Shown: positions 26,925 to 35,941 of the stretch, in pieces | How positions within the stretch are numbered: position 1 is the first letter of the stretch | How the letters are laid out: the number at the start of each line of letters is the position of its first letter | Assembly: GCA_031552845.1 (NCBI GenBank) | Contig: JAVBMC010000037.1 | Coordinates: 8,662 to 72,661 of the forward strand | From: JAVBMC01 sp031552845 | GTDB lineage: Bacteria; Verrucomicrobiota; Kiritimatiellia; RFP12; DVOR01 | Direction of reading: 5' to 3' | DNA: 64,000 nt | The notes under the pieces: generated by a model | Database searches by the model: none | The model's input: the letters and a program-made list of their open reading frames with translations, nothing else | Told to the model about the DNA's origin: nothing | Position numbers and translations under genes: made by a program

Positions 26925-27350
26925 TTACTCCACGATTTCAATGCCCATGTTACGGGCAGTGCCTTCAATCATCCGCATTGCGGCTTCTTCCGAGCGGGCA
27001 TTCAAATCGTCCTTCTTGATCTTGACGATTTCGAGCACCTGAGCGCGGGTGACCTTGCCCACCTTGTCGCGGTTCGGCACGCCGGAGCCCTTGGCCAAGC
27101 CGGCATACTTCTTCAGCAGCACTGCTGCGGGCGGCGACTTCAGGATGAACGTAAAGCTGCGGTCCTGATAAACTGTGATGACCACCGGAATAACCAAACC
27201 GGCTTTGTCTTGCGTCTTAGCATTGAACTCTTTGCAGAACGCCATGATGTTGACGCCTTGCGAGCCCAGAGCCGGGCCTACCGGAGGCGCAGGATTCGCG
27301 GCGCCCGCCGGGATTTGCAATTTCACGATACCCGTGATTTTTTTTGCCAT
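26925..27350 (-). CDS. rplK: Ribosomal protein uL11
   Basis: uL11 binds the GTPase-associated region of 23S rRNA, 141 residues, exactly the common length. The N-terminus (MAKKITGIVKLQIPAG) carries the proline-containing switch PAGAANPAPPVGPALG seen in all members. GAGGT stands seven bases before the ATG. It follows nusG across 78 bases and begins the ribosomal part of the operon. Confidence 0.99.
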   Translation of the reverse strand: MAKKITGIVKLQIPAGAANPAPPVGPALGSQGVNIMAFCKEFNAKTQDKAGLVIPVVITVYQDRSFTFILKSPPAAVLLKKYAGLAKGSGVPNRDKVGKVTRAQVLEIVKIKKDDLNARSEEAAMRMIEGTARNMGIEIVE

Positions 27351-27428
27351 TGTGATACCTCTTGCTTGTCTTTATGTGACTCTCCCGGGTCCCAACCGGT
27401 ACGAACGAACCACCGTTGACGAATCGAA

Positions 27429-28022
27429 TTACTGGGCAGCCGTGTCGACAAAGCGCTCGACCTGCCAGTACTCCAATTCAACCTGGGTCGGCCGGCCGAA
27501 GATTACCACTTCGACTTTCAGCCTGCCCCGGTCAGGATCCACCTCGACGACCGAGCCGACCAAGCCGACAAACGGACCATCGTTGATTTTGACTGTCTCG
27601 CCGGGATTGAATTCAATCTTCGGCTTGACTTTTTCCGCCTTGCCGGCGGTTTGATTTAAAACTGCATCGACTTCCGACTGCCGCATCGGCATCGGATTCT
27701 CGCTCTTGCCGATGAAACCGAGCACGCCGGGGGTTTCCTTCAAGAAACGCCACACGACTTCGCTCATCGGCTTCTTAAAATCGCCGCCGGGATACAGCGC
27801 CAGATTGATCAGCACATACCCCGGGAAAAACTTGCGGTTGACCGTTGTTTTGACGCCATTCTTCACCTCGGAGACGCGCTCCGTGGGAATCACAACCTCG
27901 CCGATATAATCTTCTAAATGCTGCAGACGGGACTGCACCTTGATGTAACGCTGCACCTTCTGCTCATTGCTGGTCAGTACATGCAGAACAAACCATTGTT
28001 TGACAGGCGTATCTTCGGCCAT
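27429..28022 (-). CDS. nusG: Transcription elongation factor NusG
   Basis: NusG binds RNA polymerase, increases processivity and couples transcription to translation or Rho. It has 197 residues with an NGN domain (WFVLHVLTSNEQKVQRYIK) and a C-terminal KOW domain (GETVKINDGPFVGLVGSV). The ATG at 28022 was chosen over a TTG nine bases upstream because AAGGG is ten bases before the ATG but directly abuts the TTG. It lies 24 bases after secE. Confidence 0.98.
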   Translation of the reverse strand: MAEDTPVKQWFVLHVLTSNEQKVQRYIKVQSRLQHLEDYIGEVVIPTERVSEVKNGVKTTVNRKFFPGYVLINLALYPGGDFKKPMSEVVWRFLKETPGVLGFIGKSENPMPMRQSEVDAVLNQTAGKAEKVKPKIEFNPGETVKINDGPFVGLVGSVVEVDPDRGRLKVEVVIFGRPTQVELEYWQVERFVDTAAQ

Positions 28023-28046
28023 TGCGGTCAACCCTTCAATTCAAAA

Positions 28047-28256
28047 TTAGAGGAAGATTTTGTAAATCGCGTCCAGCAGCACCTTGATCACCTTATCGCA
28101 AGACAGCACGATCACCGCCAGGATGAGAATGAAGACGATAACTACCATCGTCGAGTCGATCAGCTCTTTACGCTCCGGCCAAGCGACCCTGCGGCCCTCG
28201 GAATAGACTTCCCCGAGGAAACCCTTCGTTTTCTCTATTATCTCTTTTATATTCAT
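28047..28256 (-). CDS. secE: Preprotein translocase subunit SecE
   Basis: SecE clamps SecY in the inner-membrane export channel. This is the short 69-residue form with one transmembrane helix (MVVIVFILILAVIVLSC) after a cytoplasmic amphipathic helix that includes the conserved VAWPERKEL segment. It lies between tRNA-Trp and nusG, the standard arrangement. Confidence 0.97.
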   Translation of the reverse strand: MNIKEIIEKTKGFLGEVYSEGRRVAWPERKELIDSTMVVIVFILILAVIVLSCDKVIKVLLDAIYKIFL

Positions 28257-28295
28257 CCGACTTCAGTGTCCTGTGATGATACCCGCCCTAAAAAG

Positions 28296-28371
28296 TGGCA
28301 GGTGAGGCCGGCATCGAACCAGCAACCTGCGGTTTTGGAGACCGCTGCTCTACCAATTGAGCTACTCACCT
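28296..28371 (-). tRNA. trnW: tRNA-Trp (anticodon CCA)
   Basis: The minus strand folds as a 76-base cloverleaf with acceptor AGGTGAG/CTCACCT, discriminator G and an encoded 3' CCA. The anticodon stem GCGGT/ACCGC holds the loop CTCCAAA, giving anticodon CCA. The T loop is GTTCGATGC. It lies between rpmG and secE, as in many bacteria. Confidence 0.97.
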
Positions 28372-28381
28372 ATAAAAATGA

Positions 28382-28537
28382 TTAAGACTTCTGTTCGCGG
28401 TGCAGCGTGCGCTTCCGCTCATTCGGGCAGAACTTCTTGATCTCGAGGCGGTTTGTCACCGTCCGCTTGTTCCGCGTAGTCGTATAATTCGCGCGCTTGC
28501 ATTCGGTGCAAGCCATGATTGCTAAATCTCTCGGCAT
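28382..28537 (-). CDS. rpmG: Ribosomal protein bL33
   Basis: A 51-residue large-subunit protein. It begins MPRDLAIMACTECKRANYTT and ends KKFCPNERKRTLHREQKS. AAGGAAG stands eight bases before the ATG at 28537; an internal ATG (residue 8) is less likely because the family normally has residues before ACTEC. The first zinc pair CTEC is intact, but the second is reduced to one cysteine (CPNE instead of CPxC), so zinc binding is probably weakened or lost. This looks like an intermediate between the zinc and zinc-free forms. It sits between tuf and tRNA-Trp. Confidence 0.95.
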   Translation of the reverse strand: MPRDLAIMACTECKRANYTTTRNKRTVTNRLEIKKFCPNERKRTLHREQKS

Positions 28538-28573
28538 CTTCTTAACTTCCTTCCTGCTTGAAACGGCAACGGC

Positions 28574-28599
28574 GCCGAGCCCGGATTAGTGGGCTCGGC
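28574..28599 (-). terminator. Hairpin between tuf and rpmG
   Basis: GCCGAGCCC (28574-28582) pairs with GGGCTCGGC (28591-28599), nine perfect pairs with an eight-base loop, directly after tuf. There is no T run, so it may be an mRNA-stabilising or partial terminator structure that sets tuf apart from downstream genes. Confidence 0.55.
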
Positions 28600-28627
28600 A
28601 CCCGCCGCGATTCACAGGAGCTTCTGA

Positions 28628-29839
28628 TTACTTGATGATCTTGCCGACGGTACCAGCACCAACGGTGCGGCCGCCTTCGCGGATAGCGAAACGCATCTTC
28701 TCTTCCAGCGCAACAGGCGAAATCAGCTTAACCTGAATCGAGATGTTGTCGCCGGGCATAACCATTTCCACGCCTTCAGGCAGGGTGATGTCGCCGGTCA
28801 CGTCCGTTGTGCGGATGTAGAACTGGGGACGGTAGCCCTTGAAGAACGGGGTATGACGGCCGCCTTCATCCTTGGAGAGGACGTAAACTTCGCCGGTGAA
28901 CTCTGTGTGAGGCGTGATCGAACCGGGCTTGGCCAACACTTGGCCGCGCTCGACGTCTTCCTTCTTCGTGCTGCGCAGCAAGCAACCGACGTTATCGCCG
29001 GCTTGGCCCTGGTCGAGGAGCTTGCGGAACATTTCGACGCCGGTAACGGTCGTCTTCACGGTCGGACGCAAGCCGATGATTTCGACTTCTTCGCCAACCT
29101 TGATCAAACCGCGCTCAATACGGCCGGTTACCACAGTACCGCGGCCTTCAATCGAGAACACGTCTTCGATCGGCAGCAGGAACGCCTGATCCAGCAAACG
29201 GACCGGCTCAGGAATGTAGGTGTCCAAAGCGTTCATCAACTCGGTGATGCAGTTGCAAGCAGGATCATCCTTGCTCGTCGCCTTAGTCGCAGGCAGCGCG
29301 CTGCCGCGGATAATCGGCGTATCGTCGCCCGGATACTCGTACTTGGCGAGCAGCTCGCGGATTTCCATCTCGACGAGGTCCAGCAACTCGGAATCGTCAA
29401 CCAAGTCAACCTTGTTCAGGAACACGACGATGTAAGGCACGCCGACCTGACGGGCCAACAGGATGTGCTCGCGGGTCTGCGGCATCGGGCCGTCAGCGGC
29501 CGAAACCACGAGGATCGCGCCGTCCATCTGCGCGGCGCCGGTGATCATGTTCTTCACATAGTCAGCGTGGCCGGGGCAGTCAACGTGCGCATAGTGGCGG
29601 TTTTCGGTTCCGTATTCGACGTGCGAAGTCGCAATCGTCAAAATCTTAGTGGGGTCGCGGCGGCCGGCAGATTCGGAAGCCTTAGCGACTTCGTCATACT
29701 TAACAGCGTTGCACAAGCCTTTCAGCGACTGTACGTGGGTGATAGCGGCAGTCAGCGTGGTCTTGCCGTGGTCGACGTGACCGATCGTGCCGACATTGAC
29801 GTGCGGCTTATTACCGCGATCAAATGCTTCTTTAGCCAT
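28628..29839 (-). CDS. tuf: Translation elongation factor Tu
   Basis: EF-Tu carries aminoacyl-tRNA to the ribosome with GTP; 403 residues. The G1 loop GHVDHGKT is at residues 19-26, followed by the DCPGHADYVKNM motif and the NKVDLVDD guanine-binding motif. A small insertion relative to E. coli is visible near KATSKDDPACNCITEL (about residues 185-200). AGGAG lies nine bases before the ATG. It follows tRNA-Thr directly, as in tufB-type operons, and is very likely transcribed from the promoter at 30033-30061. Confidence 0.99.
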   Translation of the reverse strand: MAKEAFDRGNKPHVNVGTIGHVDHGKTTLTAAITHVQSLKGLCNAVKYDEVAKASESAGRRDPTKILTIATSHVEYGTENRHYAHVDCPGHADYVKNMITGAAQMDGAILVVSAADGPMPQTREHILLARQVGVPYIVVFLNKVDLVDDSELLDLVEMEIRELLAKYEYPGDDTPIIRGSALPATKATSKDDPACNCITELMNALDTYIPEPVRLLDQAFLLPIEDVFSIEGRGTVVTGRIERGLIKVGEEVEIIGLRPTVKTTVTGVEMFRKLLDQGQAGDNVGCLLRSTKKEDVERGQVLAKPGSITPHTEFTGEVYVLSKDEGGRHTPFFKGYRPQFYIRTTDVTGDITLPEGVEMVMPGDNISIQVKLISPVALEEKMRFAIREGGRTVGAGTVGKIIK

Positions 29840-29896
29840 TGTGAATTACTCCTGTGATCTGAATCTCTTCTCTAACCACTGTCCCCGTGTGAAAAC

Positions 29897-29972
<76 letters not shown>

Positions 29973-30032
29973 CTGACTCTCACACAAAAACAGCCAAAAT
30001 CATGCCGCCTTTAAACGGCAAGAAACCGCGAA

Positions 30033-30061
30033 ATAGTAGCAAAAACGCCCTCGACCGTCAA
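30033..30061 (-). promoter_or_regulatory. Promoter for tRNA-Thr and tuf
   Basis: On the minus strand TTGACG (30061-30056) and TACTAT (30038-30033) are separated by 17 bp. Transcription would begin about 55 bases before the tRNA. A short GCCG/CGGC hairpin around a TTTAAA centre follows at 30004-30019. Confidence 0.65.
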
Positions 30062-30130
30062 GCAGATTTGCCTCCCAGACTCGAAAATCGTCCCTGCGCC
30101 ACTATTCCTCAAATCAAACATACCCAACCG

Positions 30131-31507
30131 TCAGATGTTATACGTCGCGGGGTCACGGTTCAGCTTACGGGTCAGCACCCGCAGCGACTCCCGCAAATCA
30201 TCCTCCACCGACAGCCGGTCCTGCACCGCCTTGCACCCATGCAGAATCGTCGCATGGGTCTTATCAAACGCCTTTGCAATCTCCGGCAGCGACTTCTGCG
30301 TCAGCTTCCGGCTCAAAAACATCGCGATCTGCCGCGGGAACGTAATCGACTGCATCCGCTTCGGGCTCGTGATATCATGCAGCCGGATGTGATAAAACTC
30401 CGCCACCGTCTTCTGAATCTCATCAATCGACAAATCCCCCGCCTGCTCGCGGTCCAACAAATCCCGCAGCAGCCCCCGCAGCACCTCCACCGACAACATC
30501 GCCCCCTTATGCAGCGACACATACGAAATCGCCCGCATCAACGCCCCCTCCAACGTCCGCACATTCGACTTCACATTCTGCGCAATAAACGTCAGGATCG
30601 AATCATCTAGCGGCTTCGCTGCCGTCCTTTGCTTATGCCTCAAAATCGCCAGCCGCGTCTCAAAATCCGGCATCTCCAGCTGCGTCACCAACCCCCACTC
30701 AAACCGCGACACCAAACGCTGCTCCAACCCCTCAATCTCATTCGCCGGCCTGTCTGACGTCATGATAATCTGCCGCCCCGACTGATGCAACGCATTAAAC
30801 GTATGGAAGAACTCCTCCTGCAGCGCATTCTTCCCCGCCAAGAAATGAATATCATCCACGATCAACAAATCTACATTCCGATACCGCGTGCGGAACTCCA
30901 CCGTGCTGCGCTTCTGGATCGACTCCACATACTCATTCAACAACGTCTCCGTCGTCACATACCGCACCTGCGCCCCCGGCACCTCCTGCAGCTTATGCCC
31001 CGCCGCCTGAATCAAATGCGTCTTACCCAGCCCCGTCCCGCCATAAATAAACAACGGATTATACGCTCGCCCCGGCTGCCCCGCCACAGCCTCCACCGCC
31101 GCATACGCAAAACTATTCGATGGTCCCACCACAAACGCCTCAAACGTAAACAGCGGATTCAACGTCGCATTCTCCACCGCCGGCTTCGACTTCCTTGCCG
31201 AGCGCGCCTTCCGCTCCGCCACCTCCGGCGGCGGCGCCGGCTCCTCCTCCTGCGCCTGCACGAAGAACACCAAATCCAACCCATCCGGCGCATCCGCGTT
31301 ATACAACGCCTCCAGAATCACCGAGCGGAAATTATTCTCCAGCCAATCCTTAAAAAACTCATTATCCACCGCCAGAAACAGCTTCTGCTCCTTCACCCCC
31401 GATAGCCTGATCCCCGCGATCCACCGCTCAAAATTATCCGGCGTCAGCATCTCCCTCAGGTTCGCCAAAGCGCCATTCCACAAACTCACCGCATCCGTGT
31501 CAGCCAT
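30131..31507 (-). CDS. dnaA: Chromosomal replication initiator DnaA
   Basis: DnaA binds DnaA boxes and melts the origin; 458 residues from the ATG at 31507 (a GTG six bases upstream is the alternative). Walker A is GGTGLGKT at residues 156-163, Walker B LLIVDD with Asp218-Asp219. A charged Glu/Pro/Arg linker (about residues 85-115) separates the N-terminal DnaB-interaction domain from the ATPase domain. The box-recognition helix reads DKTHATILHGC, where E. coli-type proteins have RDHTTVLHA. The usual aspartate is replaced by threonine and one threonine by alanine, so box preference may differ from TTATCCACA. The next genes downstream on this strand are tRNA-Thr and tuf. Upstream lies a non-coding region with near-consensus boxes. 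Confidence 0.98.
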   Translation of the reverse strand: MADTDAVSLWNGALANLREMLTPDNFERWIAGIRLSGVKEQKLFLAVDNEFFKDWLENNFRSVILEALYNADAPDGLDLVFFVQAQEEEPAPPPEVAERKARSARKSKPAVENATLNPLFTFEAFVVGPSNSFAYAAVEAVAGQPGRAYNPLFIYGGTGLGKTHLIQAAGHKLQEVPGAQVRYVTTETLLNEYVESIQKRSTVEFRTRYRNVDLLIVDDIHFLAGKNALQEEFFHTFNALHQSGRQIIMTSDRPANEIEGLEQRLVSRFEWGLVTQLEMPDFETRLAILRHKQRTAAKPLDDSILTFIAQNVKSNVRTLEGALMRAISYVSLHKGAMLSVEVLRGLLRDLLDREQAGDLSIDEIQKTVAEFYHIRLHDITSPKRMQSITFPRQIAMFLSRKLTQKSLPEIAKAFDKTHATILHGCKAVQDRLSVEDDLRESLRVLTRKLNRDPATYNI

Positions 31508-31780
31508 AACCACTCACACCCTAAAAATCACTAAAAACCGCATACGCAAAACACCACTATTCTAACACAAAACCGCCCCTGAACCAATCAAAAAGAACCA
31601 TCAACTTATCAACAGCCTGTCAACACCCCCGCCAACACCACTCCCCCCAATAAACACAAGCCCAAACGCCACCACCCACCCTCAATTCCCCCAACAAATC
31701 ACCAACACTTATCAACAGCTATAAACACCCCCCAAGCCCTTTTTTACCCCCTGCTCCCCCCGCTTATTACCCATCACCTC
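31508..31780. other. Candidate replication origin upstream of dnaA
   Basis: This gene-free region contains two copies of TTATCAACA (31606-31614 and 31709-31717), one mismatch from the DnaA box TTATCCACA, and weaker relatives around 31617 and 31719. Its position upstream of dnaA is the classical oriC location. Against this, the plus strand stays C-rich on both sides, with no visible skew reversal, and no clear AT-rich unwinding element is present. The right end (about 31764-31790) carries the ATTACC/CACCTC/TTACT repeat found at 34.0 and 37.2 kb. Confidence 0.5.
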
Positions 31781-33823
31781 TTACTTACTACTTTTTTCTT
31801 GTATTCCCGCCCCCATCCCCACACACGGCGACCCCGCCTTCAACTCAAAATCCCCCTGCACCGGATTCACAAACTGCGGTACCGCATCAATATTCCCCTC
31901 GCCCTCCTCCAAGTCATCCAAGCAGCAAAACTCAACCAACCCCTCCCAACACGCCACATGATAGGGTGCCTGATTCCCCCACACAATACTGTGACGCACA
32001 TAACTATCCGATGTCCCGCCACCGGCGGAACTAAGCGACACATTACCAACCACTGTGCAATTATTCACAAAACAATACTTCGCCCCACCACCGCCAATCC
32101 GCGTAGCATTGCCCCGCACCAAACAATCATTCAATACACTATGCACCGCCCCACCCTCGCTGCCATTCCACTCGATGATACACCCCTCCAACACACCGCC
32201 CCAAGCACCATACTTCCCATGCGTCAAAGTAAATCCATTCAACACCGTGCACGACAGCAACACACACCACTCGCCCAACTCCGCACACCCCTTCTCTGCG
32301 CGACCCACAATCGCCGTCTTCAAAGGCCCCTCCACACTCCGAATCGTAATCAACTTGCCATAGCTCTTAATCGGCTTATAACTCCCCGCCGCCACAACAA
32401 TCTCCGCATGCGGACGCGCCACATCAATCGCCGCCTGAATCTCCCTCTTCGCCGTTGCCCAACTCAACCCATCCCCATCATCATCAGGCCGCTGCACATC
32501 CACATACAACACCTGCCGCTCAAACACCGCCGTCAACGCCACATCCCCTGCAATCCCCTCCAACACCACCACCCGATTCGACGACACCGCCACCCCATTC
32601 GTCTCCCAACACACAAACCGCGCCCCCGTCTCCACGGCGCTAAACTCCGCACGCCCGCCCGTTTGCACAACCGCCGTACGCGGCGATACCTCACCATCAA
32701 ACCGCGCCTGTGCCGACACCACCCAACCCGACACCACCTCCGTCGGCTGCCCCATCACCGCCACGCCATTACTCACCGCCGGTGACGACGCCCGCAACCT
32801 AAAATCACCATTCGTAAAATCCACAAACTGCGGATCCTCCGCCACCACATTTTCGCCCAACAACTCCAACACCTTAAAGTCCCCCATGCCCCACCCATCC
32901 ACCGCATCGCTCACACAATCATCCCCCCTCCACGCCGAGTTCCCCCACACAATACACCCCTCAGCGCTCCCGCCCAACATCCCCCCGCCCACAGCCCCCT
33001 GATTCGCCGCCACCGTACACCGCACCAACCGGCAATTCCTCACCCCCGCACCATAAAACGCTTTGTTCGACACCACCAAACAATCCGTCAAAACACTATC
33101 CAACGCCGCCCCGCCATGGTTCCCGATGTTCCCCATCAACACGCAACGATTCAACGCACACTCACACACGCCCCCCGCATTACTCCAAAACGGCGCGCCG
33201 TTCCCCTCCACCACGCAATCATTCAACACACACCCATCCGCTGCGCCGCTGCCATGTCCCCCTCCGCTATTACCAATCAACCAACACCGATTCAACACCC
33301 CATGATACGCAGCCCCGCCACTCACTGCCGTATTATTCGACAACACGCAATCATTCAACGTACCATACGCCGACCCACCTCCATAGTCACGATGCCCCTT
33401 ACGCAACGTAAACCCCGACAGCACCGTATTCGTATGCGACGCATCCGCCCCCAACGTCACACACCCCCACCGCCCCAACCGCGCTGCGATTGACATATCC
33501 TCATCCACATCCCTCCACTTCTCAATATACCCGTCATCCTCATCAAACCTCTGCTCAATCACCGTCACCGCCGCGCCATTCACGCTCGCCACCGACAATG
33601 GCAAATCATCCAGCCGCACAAACGGCCTATACACCCCATTCGTCACCCAAACCCGGCACCCTGCCTCCGCCAAATCCACCGCCGCCTGAATCGACCTCTT
33701 CGCCGCCCCCCAACTCAATCCATCCCCCGCATCATCCGGCCGCGCCGCATCCACATACAACACCTGCGCCCCCTGCCCCGTCAACGCCAAACAAACCAAC
33801 ACCAGCCAACTCAAAATACGCAT
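31781..33823 (-). CDS. Secreted two-module right-handed beta-helix protein
   Basis: A 680-residue exported paralogue of the protein at 2298-4238. The signal peptide MRILSWLVLVCLALTGQGA is followed by LYVDAARPDDAGDGLSWGAAKRSIQ, then a beta-helix of NDCV/GGGA coils. A central Ig-like or InlB-like spacer (about residues 380-440, with CWETNGVAVSSN) leads to a second opening LYVDVQRPDDDGDGLSWATAKREIQ and a second, shorter helix. Asparagine-cysteine pairs (LNDCVL, LNRCVL) recur at the coil turns. No lyase catalytic residues are evident, so binding or structural function is as likely as cleavage. The coding strand is very G-rich. The gene stands alone, with repeats beyond both ends. Confidence 0.8.
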   Translation of the reverse strand: MRILSWLVLVCLALTGQGAQVLYVDAARPDDAGDGLSWGAAKRSIQAAVDLAEAGCRVWVTNGVYRPFVRLDDLPLSVASVNGAAVTVIEQRFDEDDGYIEKWRDVDEDMSIAARLGRWGCVTLGADASHTNTVLSGFTLRKGHRDYGGGSAYGTLNDCVLSNNTAVSGGAAYHGVLNRCWLIGNSGGGHGSGAADGCVLNDCVVEGNGAPFWSNAGGVCECALNRCVLMGNIGNHGGAALDSVLTDCLVVSNKAFYGAGVRNCRLVRCTVAANQGAVGGGMLGGSAEGCIVWGNSAWRGDDCVSDAVDGWGMGDFKVLELLGENVVAEDPQFVDFTNGDFRLRASSPAVSNGVAVMGQPTEVVSGWVVSAQARFDGEVSPRTAVVQTGGRAEFSAVETGARFVCWETNGVAVSSNRVVVLEGIAGDVALTAVFERQVLYVDVQRPDDDGDGLSWATAKREIQAAIDVARPHAEIVVAAGSYKPIKSYGKLITIRSVEGPLKTAIVGRAEKGCAELGEWCVLLSCTVLNGFTLTHGKYGAWGGVLEGCIIEWNGSEGGAVHSVLNDCLVRGNATRIGGGGAKYCFVNNCTVVGNVSLSSAGGGTSDSYVRHSIVWGNQAPYHVACWEGLVEFCCLDDLEEGEGNIDAVPQFVNPVQGDFELKAGSPCVGMGAGIQEKSSK

Positions 33824-33935
33824 AAACTACCTCCAAATCCCATCACCCGCGAACCACCCGTACCCTAACAAAACCCCACCCCCAAAGCAAGCAAAATGCC
33901 CCCGCCTCTCTCCCCCTCAACGTTCCTCCCCTCTA

Positions 33936-34100
33936 TTGTGTGCGTCAGCTTCTCCAGACTTATTGTCTATCACCTATTACTTCCTACTTCTTCTCTCCTC
34001 TCCGCGCCTCCGCGTCTCCGCGTGAGCTCCCACCCATCCAACAACTGCGTCAGCCTCTCAACCTATTGCCTATCACCTATTACTTCTTACTTATTTACTA
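33936..34100 (+). repeat. Dispersed pyrimidine-rich repeat, two tandem copies
   Basis: Two adjacent copies (33936-34028 and 34046-34100) share TGCGTCAGC, a CTATCACCTATTACTTC segment and TTACTT tracts. The first copy ends with the 31-bp CTCCGCG unit array seen at 889-919. A third copy is at 37131-37205 and a fragment at about 31764-31790. The region has no gene; together with the next promoter it accounts for the 33824-34225 gap. Confidence 0.75.
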
Positions 34101-34130
34101 ATAACTTTTCGCCCCTGCGTCAATAAAGCA

Positions 34131-34181
34131 TTGCAATTGCCCGTACAATACGCTACACTTATTAGTGTTACGCATATGCGT
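34131..34181 (+). promoter_or_regulatory. Promoter and palindromic operator candidates of the lipoprotein pair
   Basis: TTGCAA (34131-34136) and TACACT (34154-34159) are 17 bp apart. Overlapping the -10 is ACACT-TATT-AGTGT (34155-34168), followed immediately by the perfect 12-bp palindrome ACGCATATGCGT (34170-34181), right at the expected transcript start. Two symmetric sites at the start point suggest control by a repressor. Confidence 0.55.
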
Positions 34182-34225
34182 ACGCATTGGGTGCATCACA
34201 CTTCTCCACCTCAGGAGGTTCCTCG

Positions 34226-35938
34226 ATGAAACTGCTACTACGCCTCTCATCCGCCCTGTTGCTCATGACGTTACTCGGCTGCACGAGTAGTCGGACACTA
34301 GCACCCTCTGCAAAAAGACCCATCCAGTTCGCCATATCGGCTCAACGTTACGACAATCTCTGGGTTAACATACACGCCATCCAAACAAACGGCATACATA
34401 AAAACATAGGCATCCCGTTCCTCACTTCCAGCTACTCGATAGAGACCCCCTATGCCGCCCTCAGGAAAACAGACTACTCCACGAATGCACTTGTAAAACA
34501 ATTCATCGCAGACGGACGATTCCTTGAGTTCTTTTCCTTCCGCGACAGTTGGGGCATCATCTTCTACTGCCCCCCTTACCGCTACGTCACCGGCGGGGCG
34601 CATGGCACTAATGGCGTCGCCCTCTACCAAGACGAACACCTCATCGACTGCTTTGTCACCACGCCTCAAGGCGGCATAACCCCCGTCGACACACAAACCC
34701 TCCAACAAGGCCGTGCCTGCGACCAACTCCTCGGCCTCACCGCCTACTTCCCCTCCTCAGCACAGCCCCCCGCAACCAACCATCTGCCGCTTATTGGCGA
34801 CTCCACCCCACTCCTCACCCAAGGTCAAACACTTCCAGCCGACACTCCGGGCATCACCCTGCAACACACCAGCGCAACCATCAACCGCAATGCCGCTCCC
34901 ACCGCCTTCATCCAAAACGACGGCCTCGCCACTACCCGCACCTACCTCCTCGGCAACGGCTACGCCTTCACCGAGACCGACACCAATGGCGACAACGCCT
35001 TCGAGAGCATCGCCTTCAGCCAGCACGGCATCATTCTGGACGAACTCCAACGCCGCATTGGAGACGATTGTATAATCGGCCTACACTACGATGTCTCCAC
35101 CAACACCTGCAACCGCCTCAGACACGAACTCAACAACCTCGGCCACTACCTCGCCACCCAAGAACCCTCCCTCATCAAAGCCCTCATCAACAGCCACACC
35201 GCCATCACCAACGCCACACGCATCTCAAGCATCCGCAGCACCTCCATCGACACCATCCAAGTCATCCGCTTTCAAGACAGCCCCCCTTGTCAAGAAACCA
35301 TCGACGCCAGCCTCATCTATACACAACCAGGCGATCCCACCGGCCTACAACTCATCCACTCTCTCCAATACGACCACACCACACCCCTCGCCACAATTCT
35401 TAACTACGACTACCCCGCCGCCAACACCCCCTTCACCCTCGACACCCCGCCCCGCCGTATTTGCCATATCTACAAACCCGGCGACACCAACGCCCCCTCC
35501 ATCATTGAAAGAATAACACTTAACAAACGCGACACCATTACCATCTGCTCACCCAAAGCCCCCCTCGTCACCAAAAAGAGCGGATCAACCACTTGGCAAT
35601 ACCGCCCCCCCATCGAAAAATACACCCGCAACGCCAAAGGCACCCCCATCCCCGACAGCAGACGCCGCCTCACCACTGACACCACCCCCGATGGACACAC
35701 CATCCGCACCTATCGTGACAAAAAACTCATCCTCGAAACCACCACTGACGGCACCTCCACCACCCACACCTACATACTCCCCGACGGCTACACCTACACC
35801 GAAACCGACGCCGACGGCGACCGCCACTACGAAACCATCACCATCCGCCATAACGGCCAACCCCTCCAAACCTACACCCGCCGCCCCAACCACAGCCTCA
35901 TCCCCACTGACCTCTACCCCACCGACGCAAAGGAATAA
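34226..35938 (+). CDS. Lipoprotein with repeated calcium-type C-terminal module
   Basis: A 570-residue predicted lipoprotein of unknown function. The start at 34226 has AGGAGGTT five bases upstream and gives MKLLLRLSSALLLMTLLGC, a signal with lipobox LLGC. The C-terminal 90 residues contain TTPDGHTIRTYRD, DGTSTTHTYILPDGYTY and ETDADGDRHYETI. A related unit occurs earlier (residues about 240-285, FTETDTNGDNAFESIAF). The DxDxDGD pattern resembles calcium-binding loops of thrombospondin type-3 or RHS-like repeats. The 3' end is almost identical in DNA to that of the next gene, which starts three bases after the stop. Coding DNA is extremely C-rich, giving a Thr/Pro/Asn-rich protein. Confidence 0.7.
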   Translation: MKLLLRLSSALLLMTLLGCTSSRTLAPSAKRPIQFAISAQRYDNLWVNIHAIQTNGIHKNIGIPFLTSSYSIETPYAALRKTDYSTNALVKQFIADGRFLEFFSFRDSWGIIFYCPPYRYVTGGAHGTNGVALYQDEHLIDCFVTTPQGGITPVDTQTLQQGRACDQLLGLTAYFPSSAQPPATNHLPLIGDSTPLLTQGQTLPADTPGITLQHTSATINRNAAPTAFIQNDGLATTRTYLLGNGYAFTETDTNGDNAFESIAFSQHGIILDELQRRIGDDCIIGLHYDVSTNTCNRLRHELNNLGHYLATQEPSLIKALINSHTAITNATRISSIRSTSIDTIQVIRFQDSPPCQETIDASLIYTQPGDPTGLQLIHSLQYDHTTPLATILNYDYPAANTPFTLDTPPRRICHIYKPGDTNAPSIIERITLNKRDTITICSPKAPLVTKKSGSTTWQYRPPIEKYTRNAKGTPIPDSRRRLTTDTTPDGHTIRTYRDKKLILETTTDGTSTTHTYILPDGYTYTETDADGDRHYETITIRHNGQPLQTYTRRPNHSLIPTDLYPTDAKE

Positions 35939-35941
35939 CCC

